In this document: positions 8,669-17,229 of the stretch, one piece after another
How the letters are laid out: every line of letters begins with the position of its first letter
Numbering within the stretch: position 1 is the first letter of the stretch
Assembly (NCBI GenBank): GCA_944391415.1
Contig: CALXTM010000014.1
Coordinates: 1 to 39,010 of the forward strand
Direction of reading: 5' to 3'
DNA: 39,010 nucleotides
DNA from: an uncultured Alphaproteobacteria bacterium
Lineage (GTDB): Bacteria; Pseudomonadota; Alphaproteobacteria; RF32; CAG-239
Notes under the pieces: generated by a model
Database searches by the model: none
The model's input: only the letters and a program-made list of their open reading frames with translations
Told to the model about the DNA's origin: nothing
Made by a program: the position numbers and the translations under genes

Positions 8669-9734
8669 TTTGTTAGAACTTGATCCATACAGCTTGGATA
8701 AAGAAGAAAAGACCAAACTTCTGACAGAAGAATTAAAAAATTTAACAGAATTTCATCGGCAGCATTGTCAAGCTTATGATAATATGTTAAAAGGCATAAA
8801 TTACAAGGCAGAAAATGTAAAAACATATGAAGATTTACCATTTCTTCCGGTCAGTTTATTTAAGAATTTAGAATTAAGAAGCATCCCCGCTTCTGAAATT
8901 TTTAAAACCATGACATCATCAGGAACCACGGGTCAAGCTGTATCAAAAATTTTCTTAGATAAAGAAACAGCTGCAAAACAACAAAAGACTTTGGTAAAAA
9001 TAGTATCTTCCTTCACGGGAGCATTAAGAATGCCAATGTTAATTATAGATAGTCCTTCAGTCATAAAAAACAGATTAATGTTTTCTGCCAGAGGAGCTGG
9101 TATTTTAGGTTTTTCAATTTTTGGAGCAGATAGAACCTATGCTTTAAATGATGATATGGAAATTGATTTTAAAGCTATTGAAGACTTTTTGTTACGCCAT
9201 CAAGGACAAAAAATTTTGTTATTTGGCTTTACCTTTATGATTTGGCAACATTTCTATAAAGAGCTTTTAAAATCAACCAAGAAAATAGATTTATCGCAAG
9301 GTATATTAATCCATGGCGGAGGCTGGAAAAAGCTAATTTCAGAAGCCGTATCTCCGGAGGAATTTAAAAGAAGATTGACAGATATCTGCGGTTTGTCAGA
9401 TATTCATGATTATTACGGTATGGTAGAACAAACCGGATGTGTTTATATGCAGTGTGAACATGGACATCTTCATGCCTCTAATTTTTCAGATGTCATTATC
9501 AGAAATCCGAAAGATTTTTCAGTTTGCTCCAAGCAAGAAACCGGCATTATTCAAGTTGTTTCGTTACTTCCGGAATCATACCCCGGACATTCTCTTTTAA
9601 CGGAAGACGAAGGAGTTATTCTTGGCGAAGATGATTGCCCTTGTGGTAGAAAAGGTAAATATTTCAAAATATTAGGAAGATTAAAAAATGCAGAAATCAG
9701 AGGATGTAGTGATACTTATGCCGCAAAATTTTAA
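8652..9734 (+). CDS. LuxE-like acyl-protein synthetase
   Basis: A 360-residue member of the LuxE/acyl-protein-synthetase family, itself ANL-like: the adenylate motif SSGTTG is at 89-94 and DYYGMVEQTG is the A5-like segment. The C-terminal part has CPCGRKGKYFKILGR as in phenylacetate-CoA-ligase relatives. In bioluminescence LuxE activates a fatty acid and hands the acyl group to LuxC for reduction. No luxA, luxB or luxD is near, so light production is not indicated. Here LuxE and LuxC sit with a transketolase and an ACP. GGAG lies eight bases before the ATG. Confidence 0.85.
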   Translation: MTKFADLLELDPYSLDKEEKTKLLTEELKNLTEFHRQHCQAYDNMLKGINYKAENVKTYEDLPFLPVSLFKNLELRSIPASEIFKTMTSSGTTGQAVSKIFLDKETAAKQQKTLVKIVSSFTGALRMPMLIIDSPSVIKNRLMFSARGAGILGFSIFGADRTYALNDDMEIDFKAIEDFLLRHQGQKILLFGFTFMIWQHFYKELLKSTKKIDLSQGILIHGGGWKKLISEAVSPEEFKRRLTDICGLSDIHDYYGMVEQTGCVYMQCEHGHLHASNFSDVIIRNPKDFSVCSKQETGIIQVVSLLPESYPGHSLLTEDEGVILGEDDCPCGRKGKYFKILGRLKNAEIRGCSDTYAAKF

Positions 9735-10905
9735 TAATTTAACATTTGCTATCGGCACATATGAGTTGTTGGAAGATATGCAAAAAGCACCTTGTTTGCC
9801 AATATTTTCAGAACAAGCCATAGAATTTTTAAATCTAATATCATCAATCCTATTAAAAACAGGAAAAAATTTTTCAGATGTAATCACTTTTGCTTTTTGG
9901 TGCAGAAAAGCAGCGCTGTTAAAAGAAAAAGAACAATACACAAATGAAAAGTTACGTTTGGGCAGAGGAATTGCTTTCCACAGCACACCATCCAATGTTC
10001 CGGTTAATTTTGCATTTAGTTTTGCTGCCGGTTTATTAGCCGGAAATAAAAATATAGTTCGTTTACCAGCTAAAGATTTTGAACAGGTCAATATTATATG
10101 CGAGGCGATAAATGAAGCTTTGATAACAATGCCGGAAATGAAACCGTTTGTAATTATGGTTAAATATAAATCCCAAAAAGAGATTACAGACTATTTTTCA
10201 TCAATTTGCGCTTCCAGAATTATTTGGGGCGGTGATGAGACCATAAGCCATATAAGAGCATCAACCCTTCCGCCGCGAGCAAATGAAATCACCTTTGCAG
10301 ACAGATATTCTTTTGCGCTTTTTGATAGTGAAGCTGTTTTAGTCACACAAAACATAAAAAAATTGGCTCAAGATTTTTATAATGATACATTTTTTTCAGA
10401 TCAAAATGCTTGCACATCACCTAGAATCATTATTTGGCTTGGGGAAAGATACAAGGAGGCTCAAGATTATTTTTGGACAGAAGTTCATAAGCTTGTAGCA
10501 GAAAAATATCAATTACAAGCAGTACAAGCCGTTGGAAAATTGGCCGCATTTTATACGGTGGCGTCGGCCAAAGATGTTAATTTAATTCCGCAGCAGGACA
10601 ACTTTATTATGAGGATACAATTATCATCATTGGATAATGATATAATGGAATATAAATACAACAGCGGATTCTTTTTTGAATACAATGCTAAAGATATTTC
10701 AGAAATATTTCCATTATGTGCCAACAAATGCCAAACCGTAACCTATTATGGCGTTGCCCAAGAAAAGATACAAAAATTTATACAAGAGTATTGTCCGGAA
10801 GGAATAGATAGAGCTGTACCTTGTGGAAAATCAATGGAATTTTCTTTAATCTGGGATGGATATGATTTAATTGATAATTTATCAAGGATTGTCAATATAC
10901 AATAA
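9688..10905 (+). CDS. LuxC-like acyl-CoA/acyl-protein reductase (aldehyde-forming)
   Basis: A 405-residue LuxC-family protein: an NADP-binding stretch SNVPVNFAFSFAAGLLAGN (102-120), then GGDETISHIR and FFSDQNACTSPR with the predicted acyl-accepting cysteine C242. The family reduces an enzyme-bound acyl thioester to an aldehyde using NADPH. It is the natural partner of the LuxE-like gene, which it overlaps by 47 bases. AGGAAG stands before ATG 9688; ATG 9718 is a possible later start that would reduce the overlap to 17 bases. I infer that the aldehyde feeds the transketolase encoded upstream. Last gene of the cassette; about 48 bp separate it from the next gene. Confidence 0.87.
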   Translation: MQKSEDVVILMPQNFNNLTFAIGTYELLEDMQKAPCLPIFSEQAIEFLNLISSILLKTGKNFSDVITFAFWCRKAALLKEKEQYTNEKLRLGRGIAFHSTPSNVPVNFAFSFAAGLLAGNKNIVRLPAKDFEQVNIICEAINEALITMPEMKPFVIMVKYKSQKEITDYFSSICASRIIWGGDETISHIRASTLPPRANEITFADRYSFALFDSEAVLVTQNIKKLAQDFYNDTFFSDQNACTSPRIIIWLGERYKEAQDYFWTEVHKLVAEKYQLQAVQAVGKLAAFYTVASAKDVNLIPQQDNFIMRIQLSSLDNDIMEYKYNSGFFFEYNAKDISEIFPLCANKCQTVTYYGVAQEKIQKFIQEYCPEGIDRAVPCGKSMEFSLIWDGYDLIDNLSRIVNIQ

Positions 10906-10953
10906 AAAATAAAGATATACAATGCATTATTTCGTTAGAGGAGATGGAACACT

Positions 10954-11823
10954 GTGTCATTAAAAAAATTAATCAGAAATCTAAAAATGCTTAGTAAAAA
11001 GCGTTTGTCTCCTAGTTGTTTTGAAACTCCTGATTTAGATGCAATTATAGAGGAAAAATGCATTGATATGTTTGATCAGACGAGCTTTCCAAAAATTTAT
11101 AATGTTATGGAAACAATTGACTCTCTGGCCAACTCTAATGATTCAGTCATTCGCTTTGGAGATGGCGAACTTCAACTAATCTTAGGCCATGACATACCGT
11201 TTCAAAAAGCAAGCAAGCTCCTTTCTGCACGGTTACAAGAAGTTTTGGCTTCCAATATTAACAATGTGCGCATTGCCCTTCCTTATTTTATATATCATTC
11301 AAAACACAATCTTAATGATGTATCAAGAGATTTTTGGACCAAGAACGGCAAGCTTTTCCGTGACACGATTGCTAAATATATTTCGACTGAAAATACGTAT
11401 CTGGCCGCAGAATTTACAATAGCCGCAGATGCATATAAGCAGTTTGATAAAGAAAAATATTTCTCATGTACACAAAGGATTTGGGCAAACAAAGATATTA
11501 CAATAATCTGTGGTAAAACGGTGTTTGATAAAATAGATAATAATATTTTTGCTAATGCCAAATCGATTGAATATCAGTATGCCCCATCACTCAACGCCTT
11601 TGAAGAATACGCCAATATTCTTCAATCTTCTCAACAGATTGATAAAAAACGTCTTGTGATAATTATACTTGGACCGACAGCCAAAGTCTTGGCTTACGAT
11701 ATGTCGCAATTAGGATATAGAGCGTTGGATTTGGGACATATAGCCAAAGCTTATGATTGGTACATTAAAGGTCAGTCAACTGTTGATATTAATGATGCTA
11801 TAGAGTTTTTCAATCCTGATTAG
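10954..11823 (+). CDS. GT-D fold glycosyltransferase (DUF1792/SP_1767 family)
   Basis: A 289-residue protein with the family's RFGDGE motif (67-72, the DxE metal/nucleotide-sugar site) and a C-terminal ILGPTAKVLAYD (238-249) followed by LGYRALDLGH. Family members transfer sugars onto glycosylated acceptors, for example in streptococcal adhesin glycosylation. Start is a GTG at 10954 with a good GAGGAG about ten bases upstream; no better ATG exists in frame before the conserved region. It begins the second half of the cluster, which returns to glycan assembly after the Lux/transketolase cassette. Acceptor unknown. Confidence 0.8.
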   Translation: MSLKKLIRNLKMLSKKRLSPSCFETPDLDAIIEEKCIDMFDQTSFPKIYNVMETIDSLANSNDSVIRFGDGELQLILGHDIPFQKASKLLSARLQEVLASNINNVRIALPYFIYHSKHNLNDVSRDFWTKNGKLFRDTIAKYISTENTYLAAEFTIAADAYKQFDKEKYFSCTQRIWANKDITIICGKTVFDKIDNNIFANAKSIEYQYAPSLNAFEEYANILQSSQQIDKKRLVIIILGPTAKVLAYDMSQLGYRALDLGHIAKAYDWYIKGQSTVDINDAIEFFNPD

Positions 11824-11851
11824 ATTCAAAGAAAGTATAAGGTGCTTAGAA

Positions 11852-12865
11852 ATGATTGATTCAAAAGAAATTTCCATAGTCTTACAAGGCCCTATTTACA
11901 AGGATATCACAAATAGAGTGTGCCAACGAATGCGCGATCTTTTCCCAGAGGCGGAAATAATACTTTCAACTTGGGAGGGCTCTGACACCAAAGGTCTGCT
12001 TTATGATGTTTTGGTCGAAAACAAAGATCCTGGAGGCACCCCATTATTGCTTGACGGCTCTTCCCAAAAAACTAATAATGTGGACAGAATGATTACCTCA
12101 AGCAAAAATGGCATCAAAAAAGCCACAAGAAAATATACTCTAAGATGGCGGACGGATCTATTGCTTAAAAATAGCGCATTTTTAGAGTACTTTGACAAAT
12201 ACAAAGCCAGAGCTGACGAGTGGAAAATATTTAAGAAAAGAGTTTTGGTTCATAACCCAACGCTGCCATATATATATCCATTAGGACCGACGGATATTTC
12301 ATGTTTTGGATTAACCGAAGATGTCTTAACCTATTGGGATTTGCCTCTTCAAACCAAAGAAGATGCTAATTATTTTCTTACTCATAAATATCCTGAAGAC
12401 AATCTTATTGCCATGCAATATGGGGCTCCTCGAAGAGGGGCCGAATGCTATGTTTGGTATAATGTTTTGAAAAAATTTGAAAAAAAATATGGCCAAATAA
12501 ATTTTTCCTTTTCGTTTGATTTTAATCAGGAGCTTCAACGGCTATCAGAATTAACTATCGTCAATAATCTCCAAGTTTTATCCAGAGATAAATTTGATTT
12601 TGAAGCTTTGGCGCATCCTTATTTGTTAACGGCTAGCGAAACATTTATAACAGAAGAAATGTGGATGTTTTTTTATAAAAAATATTGCAATAAAACAGTA
12701 AGGTTGTTAGATTTTAAATATCATCTAACAGCAATAAAACTTCTGTTGCTAAAATGCAAGTATGTCATTCCACTTAGAAAATCATTAAAATACTTACGCT
12801 CACTTAAGTTAAAAAAAGCATATAGGGAATATCAGAAATATCGAAAGAAATATTATGGCGTTTGA
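11852..12865 (+). CDS. WavE-family LPS/glycan glycosyltransferase
   Basis: A 337-residue protein whose N-terminus VLQGPI (10-15) and KTNNVDRMITSSKNGI (73-88) followed by a GT-A-like acidic motif RTD (100-102) match the WavE lipopolysaccharide-synthesis family named after the Vibrio cholerae core-oligosaccharide locus. Later segments GPTDISCFGL and PEDNLIAMQYG are typical substrate-region blocks. The last 70 residues are very basic and may bind membrane or polymer. Its stop codon overlaps the upstream region of the next start. It supports a role of the cluster in LPS core, O-chain or another surface glycan. Confidence 0.8.
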   Translation: MIDSKEISIVLQGPIYKDITNRVCQRMRDLFPEAEIILSTWEGSDTKGLLYDVLVENKDPGGTPLLLDGSSQKTNNVDRMITSSKNGIKKATRKYTLRWRTDLLLKNSAFLEYFDKYKARADEWKIFKKRVLVHNPTLPYIYPLGPTDISCFGLTEDVLTYWDLPLQTKEDANYFLTHKYPEDNLIAMQYGAPRRGAECYVWYNVLKKFEKKYGQINFSFSFDFNQELQRLSELTIVNNLQVLSRDKFDFEALAHPYLLTASETFITEEMWMFFYKKYCNKTVRLLDFKYHLTAIKLLLLKCKYVIPLRKSLKYLRSLKLKKAYREYQKYRKKYYGV

Positions 12866-12867
12866 CA

Positions 12868-13629
12868 ATGAATAACCAATATGACATTATCTATTCTCTG
12901 GGGCGGGATTGTTCTTGCGCAATGTATATGCAAAAGGCAGAGCTGCGTCTGTGTTCAGGTCCGTTTGACTGGCTGACCAATGCCGGATTCGAAGCAAGGT
13001 TTGAGCTGATTTTCAATAACTTTGCCGGGTTTATGGATATTAACAATTTTAAGCTGATGGAAAAACCCACGGCGTTTCCGTCAGACGATACCCATGATTA
13101 TTATGAAAACACGCAAAATCATCTTTATTTTTGGCATGATTTTCCTGCCGGGCAATCATTAGAACAGTCTTTTCCCGAAGTCAAAGCCAAGTATGAGCGC
13201 AGAATCAAAAGATTTTATACCAATATCAAAACCAAGGACAGAGTCTTGTTAATATGGTTTTCGCATTTGCACAATACCGACGATAAAACGATTTTGCGCT
13301 ATTGCAACGAATTGTGCCAAAAATTTGCCAAGAACATTGATTTTTTGATTATTGAACATCGCGAAGGTATGCCGCAACCAAAGACCTATAAGTTGGCTCC
13401 AAATATTGAGGTATGGCATTGCCATTCACAAAAAAATGATGAGCACGGTGTTCCGTTGACCTTGGGTGATGAGGCAACTGTTTTGCCCATCTTTAAGCGC
13501 AAAAAACTACACATTCCTCTGGTTCGACAACTAAAAAAATGGCTGCTTAAATATAGCATAAAATTTGCCTGTCTGTTTATACCAATCAAAAAATGGCGCA
13601 AAAGCCTAAGGAAAAAGATACCAAATTGA
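12868..13629 (+). CDS. DUF1796 papain-like cysteine peptidase family protein
   Basis: About 253 residues. The N-terminal SLGRDCSCA (10-18) followed by SGPFDWL (30-36) is the signature of DUF1796, a family predicted to have a papain-like fold and often found in glycan clusters. C15 or C17 would be the nucleophile, and a later HCHSQKNDEHG could supply a histidine. I prefer ATG 12868 over the TTG at 12862 because it removes overlap with the previous gene. The C-terminal 50 residues are strongly basic, with hydrophobic patches. Enzymatic activity of the family is not established, as far as I know. Confidence 0.7.
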   Translation: MNNQYDIIYSLGRDCSCAMYMQKAELRLCSGPFDWLTNAGFEARFELIFNNFAGFMDINNFKLMEKPTAFPSDDTHDYYENTQNHLYFWHDFPAGQSLEQSFPEVKAKYERRIKRFYTNIKTKDRVLLIWFSHLHNTDDKTILRYCNELCQKFAKNIDFLIIEHREGMPQPKTYKLAPNIEVWHCHSQKNDEHGVPLTLGDEATVLPIFKRKKLHIPLVRQLKKWLLKYSIKFACLFIPIKKWRKSLRKKIPN

Positions 13630-13666
13630 GCAAATATTGTAAAAAACATATGAAAAGGTTTTATTT

Positions 13667-14518
13667 ATGTCAGAAATCCAATTTATCAAAAATCTTTCGG
13701 GAAATTCAGGATGCAATCTTAATCTATATCAAGGATATAATGGTGAGTTTTTTGTTAGAAAAGATGCGGGAAGATCATCTTATAATAAACGATTAAAAAA
13801 ACAGTTTCTTAAACAAAAGTTATTTAATTTAAATAATGTAAAAACCCCATATATTATAAATTATGGTGAAGAGAATAATATTTTTTTCTTTGATATGGAA
13901 TTTGTAAATGGAATAACATTATCTGAATATATGGAACAAATTCAAGTTAAAGAGATAGTGAGCTTAATGGAGCTTTTATTTAGGTCGTTACCAATTGCTA
14001 CAAGCAAGTTTTCTGTAAATGCTCAAAATGTTTTCCAACATAAAATTGCATCATTAAAAAATAGTTGTAAAAATGCAAATCAAGTCATTAGTAAAGCAAT
14101 TACGATTCTTGAAAATTATGATTTTTCAGAAGTACCTCAATCATATTGTTGTGGAGATTTAACACTAGAAAATATCATACTATCAAATAAAGGAATCTAT
14201 ATCATAGATTTGTTGGATTCTTTCTATAATTCCTGGATGATTGATGTTGCTAAGCTTTTACAAGATATAGACTTAGGGTGGTCGTACAGATATAAAGAGC
14301 GAAGTTATAATTTGAATTTGCGATTAGAAATAGCTAAGCAAATCTTGATTGAAAATTTACTAAATCAGCCCAATGGTAAAAATAATCTTCGAACAATATA
14401 TCATATATTACTATTAAATATTTTGCGCATTTATCCATATATAAAAGATAACACGACAGCTGATTTCATAAACAAATCAACTTTAAAACTTTTAGATGCC
14501 ATAAACATAAGGAGCTAA
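13667..14518 (+). CDS. APH/choline-kinase-like small-molecule phosphotransferase
   Basis: A 283-residue kinase-fold protein. The catalytic loop is CGDLTLEN (162-169), with D164 as base and N169 as metal ligand; the usual first His of HGD is Cys here. IDLLD (180-184) replaces the DFG-type metal motif, and SWMIDVAKLLQD resembles the segment after it in choline and aminoglycoside kinases. AAGG lies eight bases before the ATG. Directly followed by a nucleotidyltransferase-HAD fusion, it recalls LicA-LicC-like pairs that phosphorylate and then nucleotide-activate a glycan substituent; that parallel is inference. Resistance to aminoglycosides is not implied. AT-rich codons like the next two genes. 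Confidence 0.75.
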   Translation: MSEIQFIKNLSGNSGCNLNLYQGYNGEFFVRKDAGRSSYNKRLKKQFLKQKLFNLNNVKTPYIINYGEENNIFFFDMEFVNGITLSEYMEQIQVKEIVSLMELLFRSLPIATSKFSVNAQNVFQHKIASLKNSCKNANQVISKAITILENYDFSEVPQSYCCGDLTLENIILSNKGIYIIDLLDSFYNSWMIDVAKLLQDIDLGWSYRYKERSYNLNLRLEIAKQILIENLLNQPNGKNNLRTIYHILLLNILRIYPYIKDNTTADFINKSTLKLLDAINIRS

Positions 14519-14519
14519 T

Positions 14520-15575
14520 ATGACAACATTAATAATACCATGCGCTGGAAAATCAAGTCGTTTTCCCAATATGAAACCTAAGTATATGCTCACCCATCCA
14601 GATGGTAAGCTGATGATAGAAAAATCCATGGAGAATATTAACATTGATATTTTTGACAGGATTATTATTACCATAGTAAGGCCGCATAACGATAAGTATG
14701 ATGCAAAGTTGATAATGGAGCAAGTTTTTCAGAATAACCCTAAAATTGAAATTTGCATGCTTGATGATTTTACCTCATCGGCCTCAGAAACTGTTTATCT
14801 AACACTTATTAAAATGCATGTGCAGGGCAGTTTTGTTATAAAAGATTCAGATAATAGAGTTACAGTAACACTACCGACACCAATCAAAAATGCAGTAATT
14901 GGCTATGATTTATCTAAACATAGAGATGTTACGAATATTCCGGAAAAGAGTTTTTTGATTGTAAATGAGCAAAATATCCTAAATGATATAATAGAAAAAC
15001 GAATTGTTTCAAATGTTATTTGTTTGGGAATTTATTGTTTTGAAAATGCTAACGATTTTATAAATACCTATGAATGTATGATAAAAAGAAGTCTTTCTGG
15101 AGAAATGTTTATCAGTCATATTATATCATATATGCTATCTGATAATAAATTTATTTTTACAGTTATTTTGGCTGAGGATTACGATGATTGGGGAACAATT
15201 AGAGAATGGAAAGAAGTCCAAAAAAAGCATCGTACTTATTTTGTAGATGTGGATGGCATAATTATGAAAAATTCCGGAAGATATGGAAAAATAAATTGGT
15301 ATAATAATACTACATATCTCGAAGATAATATTAATGCTCTAAAAGAGCTTCAAGACAATGGGGCGCAGCTTGTAATAACAACATCTAGACCAGAAGAGTT
15401 CAGAGAATCGCTAACCCAATTACTATCAAACGTTGATATACACCCATACGCCATTTTAATGGGGCTTAATCATTCGGCTAGAGTCATAATTAATGATTTT
15501 GCACCCACTAATCCATACCCTTCGGGAATAGCAATAAGCCTACCTAGAAATAATAATATAAAGGAGTACCTATAA
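14520..15575 (+). CDS. Nucleotidyltransferase - HAD phosphatase fusion
   Basis: A 351-residue two-domain protein. Residues 1 to about 230 are a sugar-nucleotidyltransferase-type GT-A domain: IIPCAGKSSRFPNMKPKYML (5-24) is the NTP-binding signature and EDYDDWGT closes the domain. From about 238 a HAD domain follows with DVDG (243-246, nucleophile D243 and acid/base D245), TTSRP (287-291) and INDF (324-327). The HAD half resembles capsule-biosynthesis phosphatases, but nucleophile DxD followed by G rather than T is slightly atypical. AAGGAG precedes the start; the gap to the kinase gene is one base. Together with the kinase and epimerase it forms a three-gene activation module; substrate unknown. 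Confidence 0.78.
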   Translation: MTTLIIPCAGKSSRFPNMKPKYMLTHPDGKLMIEKSMENINIDIFDRIIITIVRPHNDKYDAKLIMEQVFQNNPKIEICMLDDFTSSASETVYLTLIKMHVQGSFVIKDSDNRVTVTLPTPIKNAVIGYDLSKHRDVTNIPEKSFLIVNEQNILNDIIEKRIVSNVICLGIYCFENANDFINTYECMIKRSLSGEMFISHIISYMLSDNKFIFTVILAEDYDDWGTIREWKEVQKKHRTYFVDVDGIIMKNSGRYGKINWYNNTTYLEDNINALKELQDNGAQLVITTSRPEEFRESLTQLLSNVDIHPYAILMGLNHSARVIINDFAPTNPYPSGIAISLPRNNNIKEYL

Positions 15576-16583
15576 ATGAATATTTTAATTACTGGTGGAG
15601 CCGGATTTATCGGATCAGAGCTTGGAAAGTTTTTGATTAAATGCGGACATAATGTTAAAATTTTAGATAATTTAGAATACGGTTACAGAGATAATTTTGA
15701 AGATGACCAAAAACTATCGGATAATTTTATATTAGATGATATTAGAAATTCTGATATTGATAAGTATTTGAAAGATATTGATATCGTCTATCATTTTGCA
15801 GGCATTTCTGCTCTGCCAGAATGCGAATCTCACCCGGTTAAAGCTTTTGATGTCAATACAACAGGTGTTATAAATGTACTTAATGCTGTGCGTAAAAGTA
15901 ATGTAAAACGTGTAATTTTTGCATCTACTTCTGCAGTATATGAAAATAATATTAGCACTGAAAAACATAAAGAAGACGATATTGTTAGACCCAATCTTGT
16001 ATATGCTACAACTAAATATTGTGCAGAGCAAATATGCCGAGCATATGCTCAAAATTATAATATGGATATAATAATCTGCCGCTTTTTTAACGTTTTTGGT
16101 CCACATCAAGATTTTAAACGTAAATATCCACCATTTACTAGCTTTTTAATCAGGGAGGCATTAGCTGGTCGTAAACCAGTAATTTATAATACAAAAGATT
16201 GTAAGAGAGATTATATTTATATCGCAGATTTGATGGAATATTTGTATCGTATGGCTCAATCCTCAAAACATTATTCGGCAGATATTTTCAATTTAGCCAC
16301 TGGTAATGCTTATTCTGCGCTTGATATTGCAGCAACAGTTTATCAAGCATTAGGTCTTAAACTAGAATATTCTGAAGGTGATCCTCTAAAGTTTTGGGAT
16401 AAATATGAAGAACTATTTAATGCTAAATATAATTTAAGCAAAGAGCGTGTACAGCAAGAAGTATTTAAACATTGCTTGGGTGATGGTTCTAAAGTGCGCG
16501 AAGAATTTAACTATACAGCTAAAACAAAGTTGTTAGACGGAGTTCAAGAAATTATCAAATATCAACGAGCATATAGCAGTTAA
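15576..16583 (+). CDS. NAD-dependent sugar epimerase/dehydratase
   Basis: An extended SDR of 335 residues. GGAGFIG is at 7-13, the catalytic residues are S/T117-119, Y143 and K147 (YATTK), and FNVFGPHQD and RDYIYIADLMEY are typical of UDP-glucose 4-epimerase/GDP-mannose dehydratase relatives. It should alter a nucleotide sugar by epimerisation or dehydration. AAGGAG is nine bases before the ATG, which directly follows the previous stop. It is the last gene of the same-strand cluster; I see no clear intrinsic terminator after it, and the convergent regulator gene starts 12 bases later. Confidence 0.87.
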   Translation: MNILITGGAGFIGSELGKFLIKCGHNVKILDNLEYGYRDNFEDDQKLSDNFILDDIRNSDIDKYLKDIDIVYHFAGISALPECESHPVKAFDVNTTGVINVLNAVRKSNVKRVIFASTSAVYENNISTEKHKEDDIVRPNLVYATTKYCAEQICRAYAQNYNMDIIICRFFNVFGPHQDFKRKYPPFTSFLIREALAGRKPVIYNTKDCKRDYIYIADLMEYLYRMAQSSKHYSADIFNLATGNAYSALDIAATVYQALGLKLEYSEGDPLKFWDKYEELFNAKYNLSKERVQQEVFKHCLGDGSKVREEFNYTAKTKLLDGVQEIIKYQRAYSS

Positions 16584-16595
16584 AATATTTTAGTG

Positions 16596-16967
16596 CTAAA
16601 TTGCTTTGATGATTCCCCACAAGGTTTCTTTGACTTTGGTATCTTTGATTTTGCCAAACGCACGTATAACCTCCAAATCATCATCGGACAGCAGCTGCTT
16701 CGAAGCATTCAACCCTTCCACAAAAAAGCTTGTGTCTACATCCAATATTTTTGATATTTGCCATAATCTGGCAACGGTGATATTGCTTTGCGCCGTTTCA
16801 TAATTTTGCAGTTGCTTGCGGGTAATTCCAAGGTTTGCCGCCATATTGCTCATGGTCATTTTTTTTATGCATCTGGCGGTTTTTATCCTTTTTGCCACAA
16901 ATATCATAGCCTCCGAGGCACTCACAATCCTATTTGGGGTTTTCGCAACAACATCTTTTTCCGACAT
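16596..16967 (-). CDS. XRE-family HTH transcriptional regulator
   Basis: A protein of about 123 residues with a Cro/CI-type helix-turn-helix at roughly residues 38-58: MTMSNMAANLGITRKQLQNY. The C-terminal 40 residues (DDDLEVIRAFGKIKD onward) are helical, as in small phage-repressor-like or SinR-like regulators. ATG 16967 has AGGTG six bases upstream; a GTG at 16976 would add three residues. It is convergent with the polysaccharide operon and divergent from opgG, so either could be a target; the sequence does not decide. Confidence 0.85.
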   Translation of the reverse strand: MSEKDVVAKTPNRIVSASEAMIFVAKRIKTARCIKKMTMSNMAANLGITRKQLQNYETAQSNITVARLWQISKILDVDTSFFVEGLNASKQLLSDDDLEVIRAFGKIKDTKVKETLWGIIKAI

Positions 16968-17136
16968 TTTATTCACCTAATTGTTGATATTTTGTTTTAT
17001 ATTATCATAAAAAGATATATATTCAAGCATAAAATGTAATATATAATTATCTAAATTATTGGGATAGTCAGTATCTGTTTTTTCTTAGGATAATGTATAC
17101 ATTCTGTTGTTTCCCCAAACAGAATAATAATCTTTC

Positions 17137-17165
17137 TTGACGATAAGCGACAAAAGAGATATTAC
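17137..17165 (+). promoter_or_regulatory. Candidate sigma70 promoter of opgG operon
   Basis: TTGACG (17137-17142), a 17-bp spacer and TATTAC (17160-17165) lie about 65 bp before opgG. An 8-bp inverted repeat (17101-17108 with 17118-17125, ATTCTGTT/AACAGAAT) just upstream could be an operator or a short hairpin. Confidence 0.4.
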
Positions 17166-17229
17166 CAATCATGGTAGTAAGTAAATATCTTACAAGAATA
17201 ATTTTTATAATTTTACAAGGCAAATCGGC

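Noticed and set aside
8652..10905. Functional bioluminescence operon suggested by LuxE/LuxC
   Set aside because: No luciferase genes luxA/luxB and no luxD thioesterase; the two genes sit inside a glycan cluster.
13667..14518. Aminoglycoside resistance gene
   Set aside because: The kinase fold is shared by many small-molecule kinases; operon context and lack of resistance-type motifs argue for a glycan-related substrate.
15732..16109. Antisense frame of 125 residues within the epimerase gene
   Set aside because: Shadow of a well-supported gene on the other strand, with low-complexity isoleucine-rich content and no start signal.
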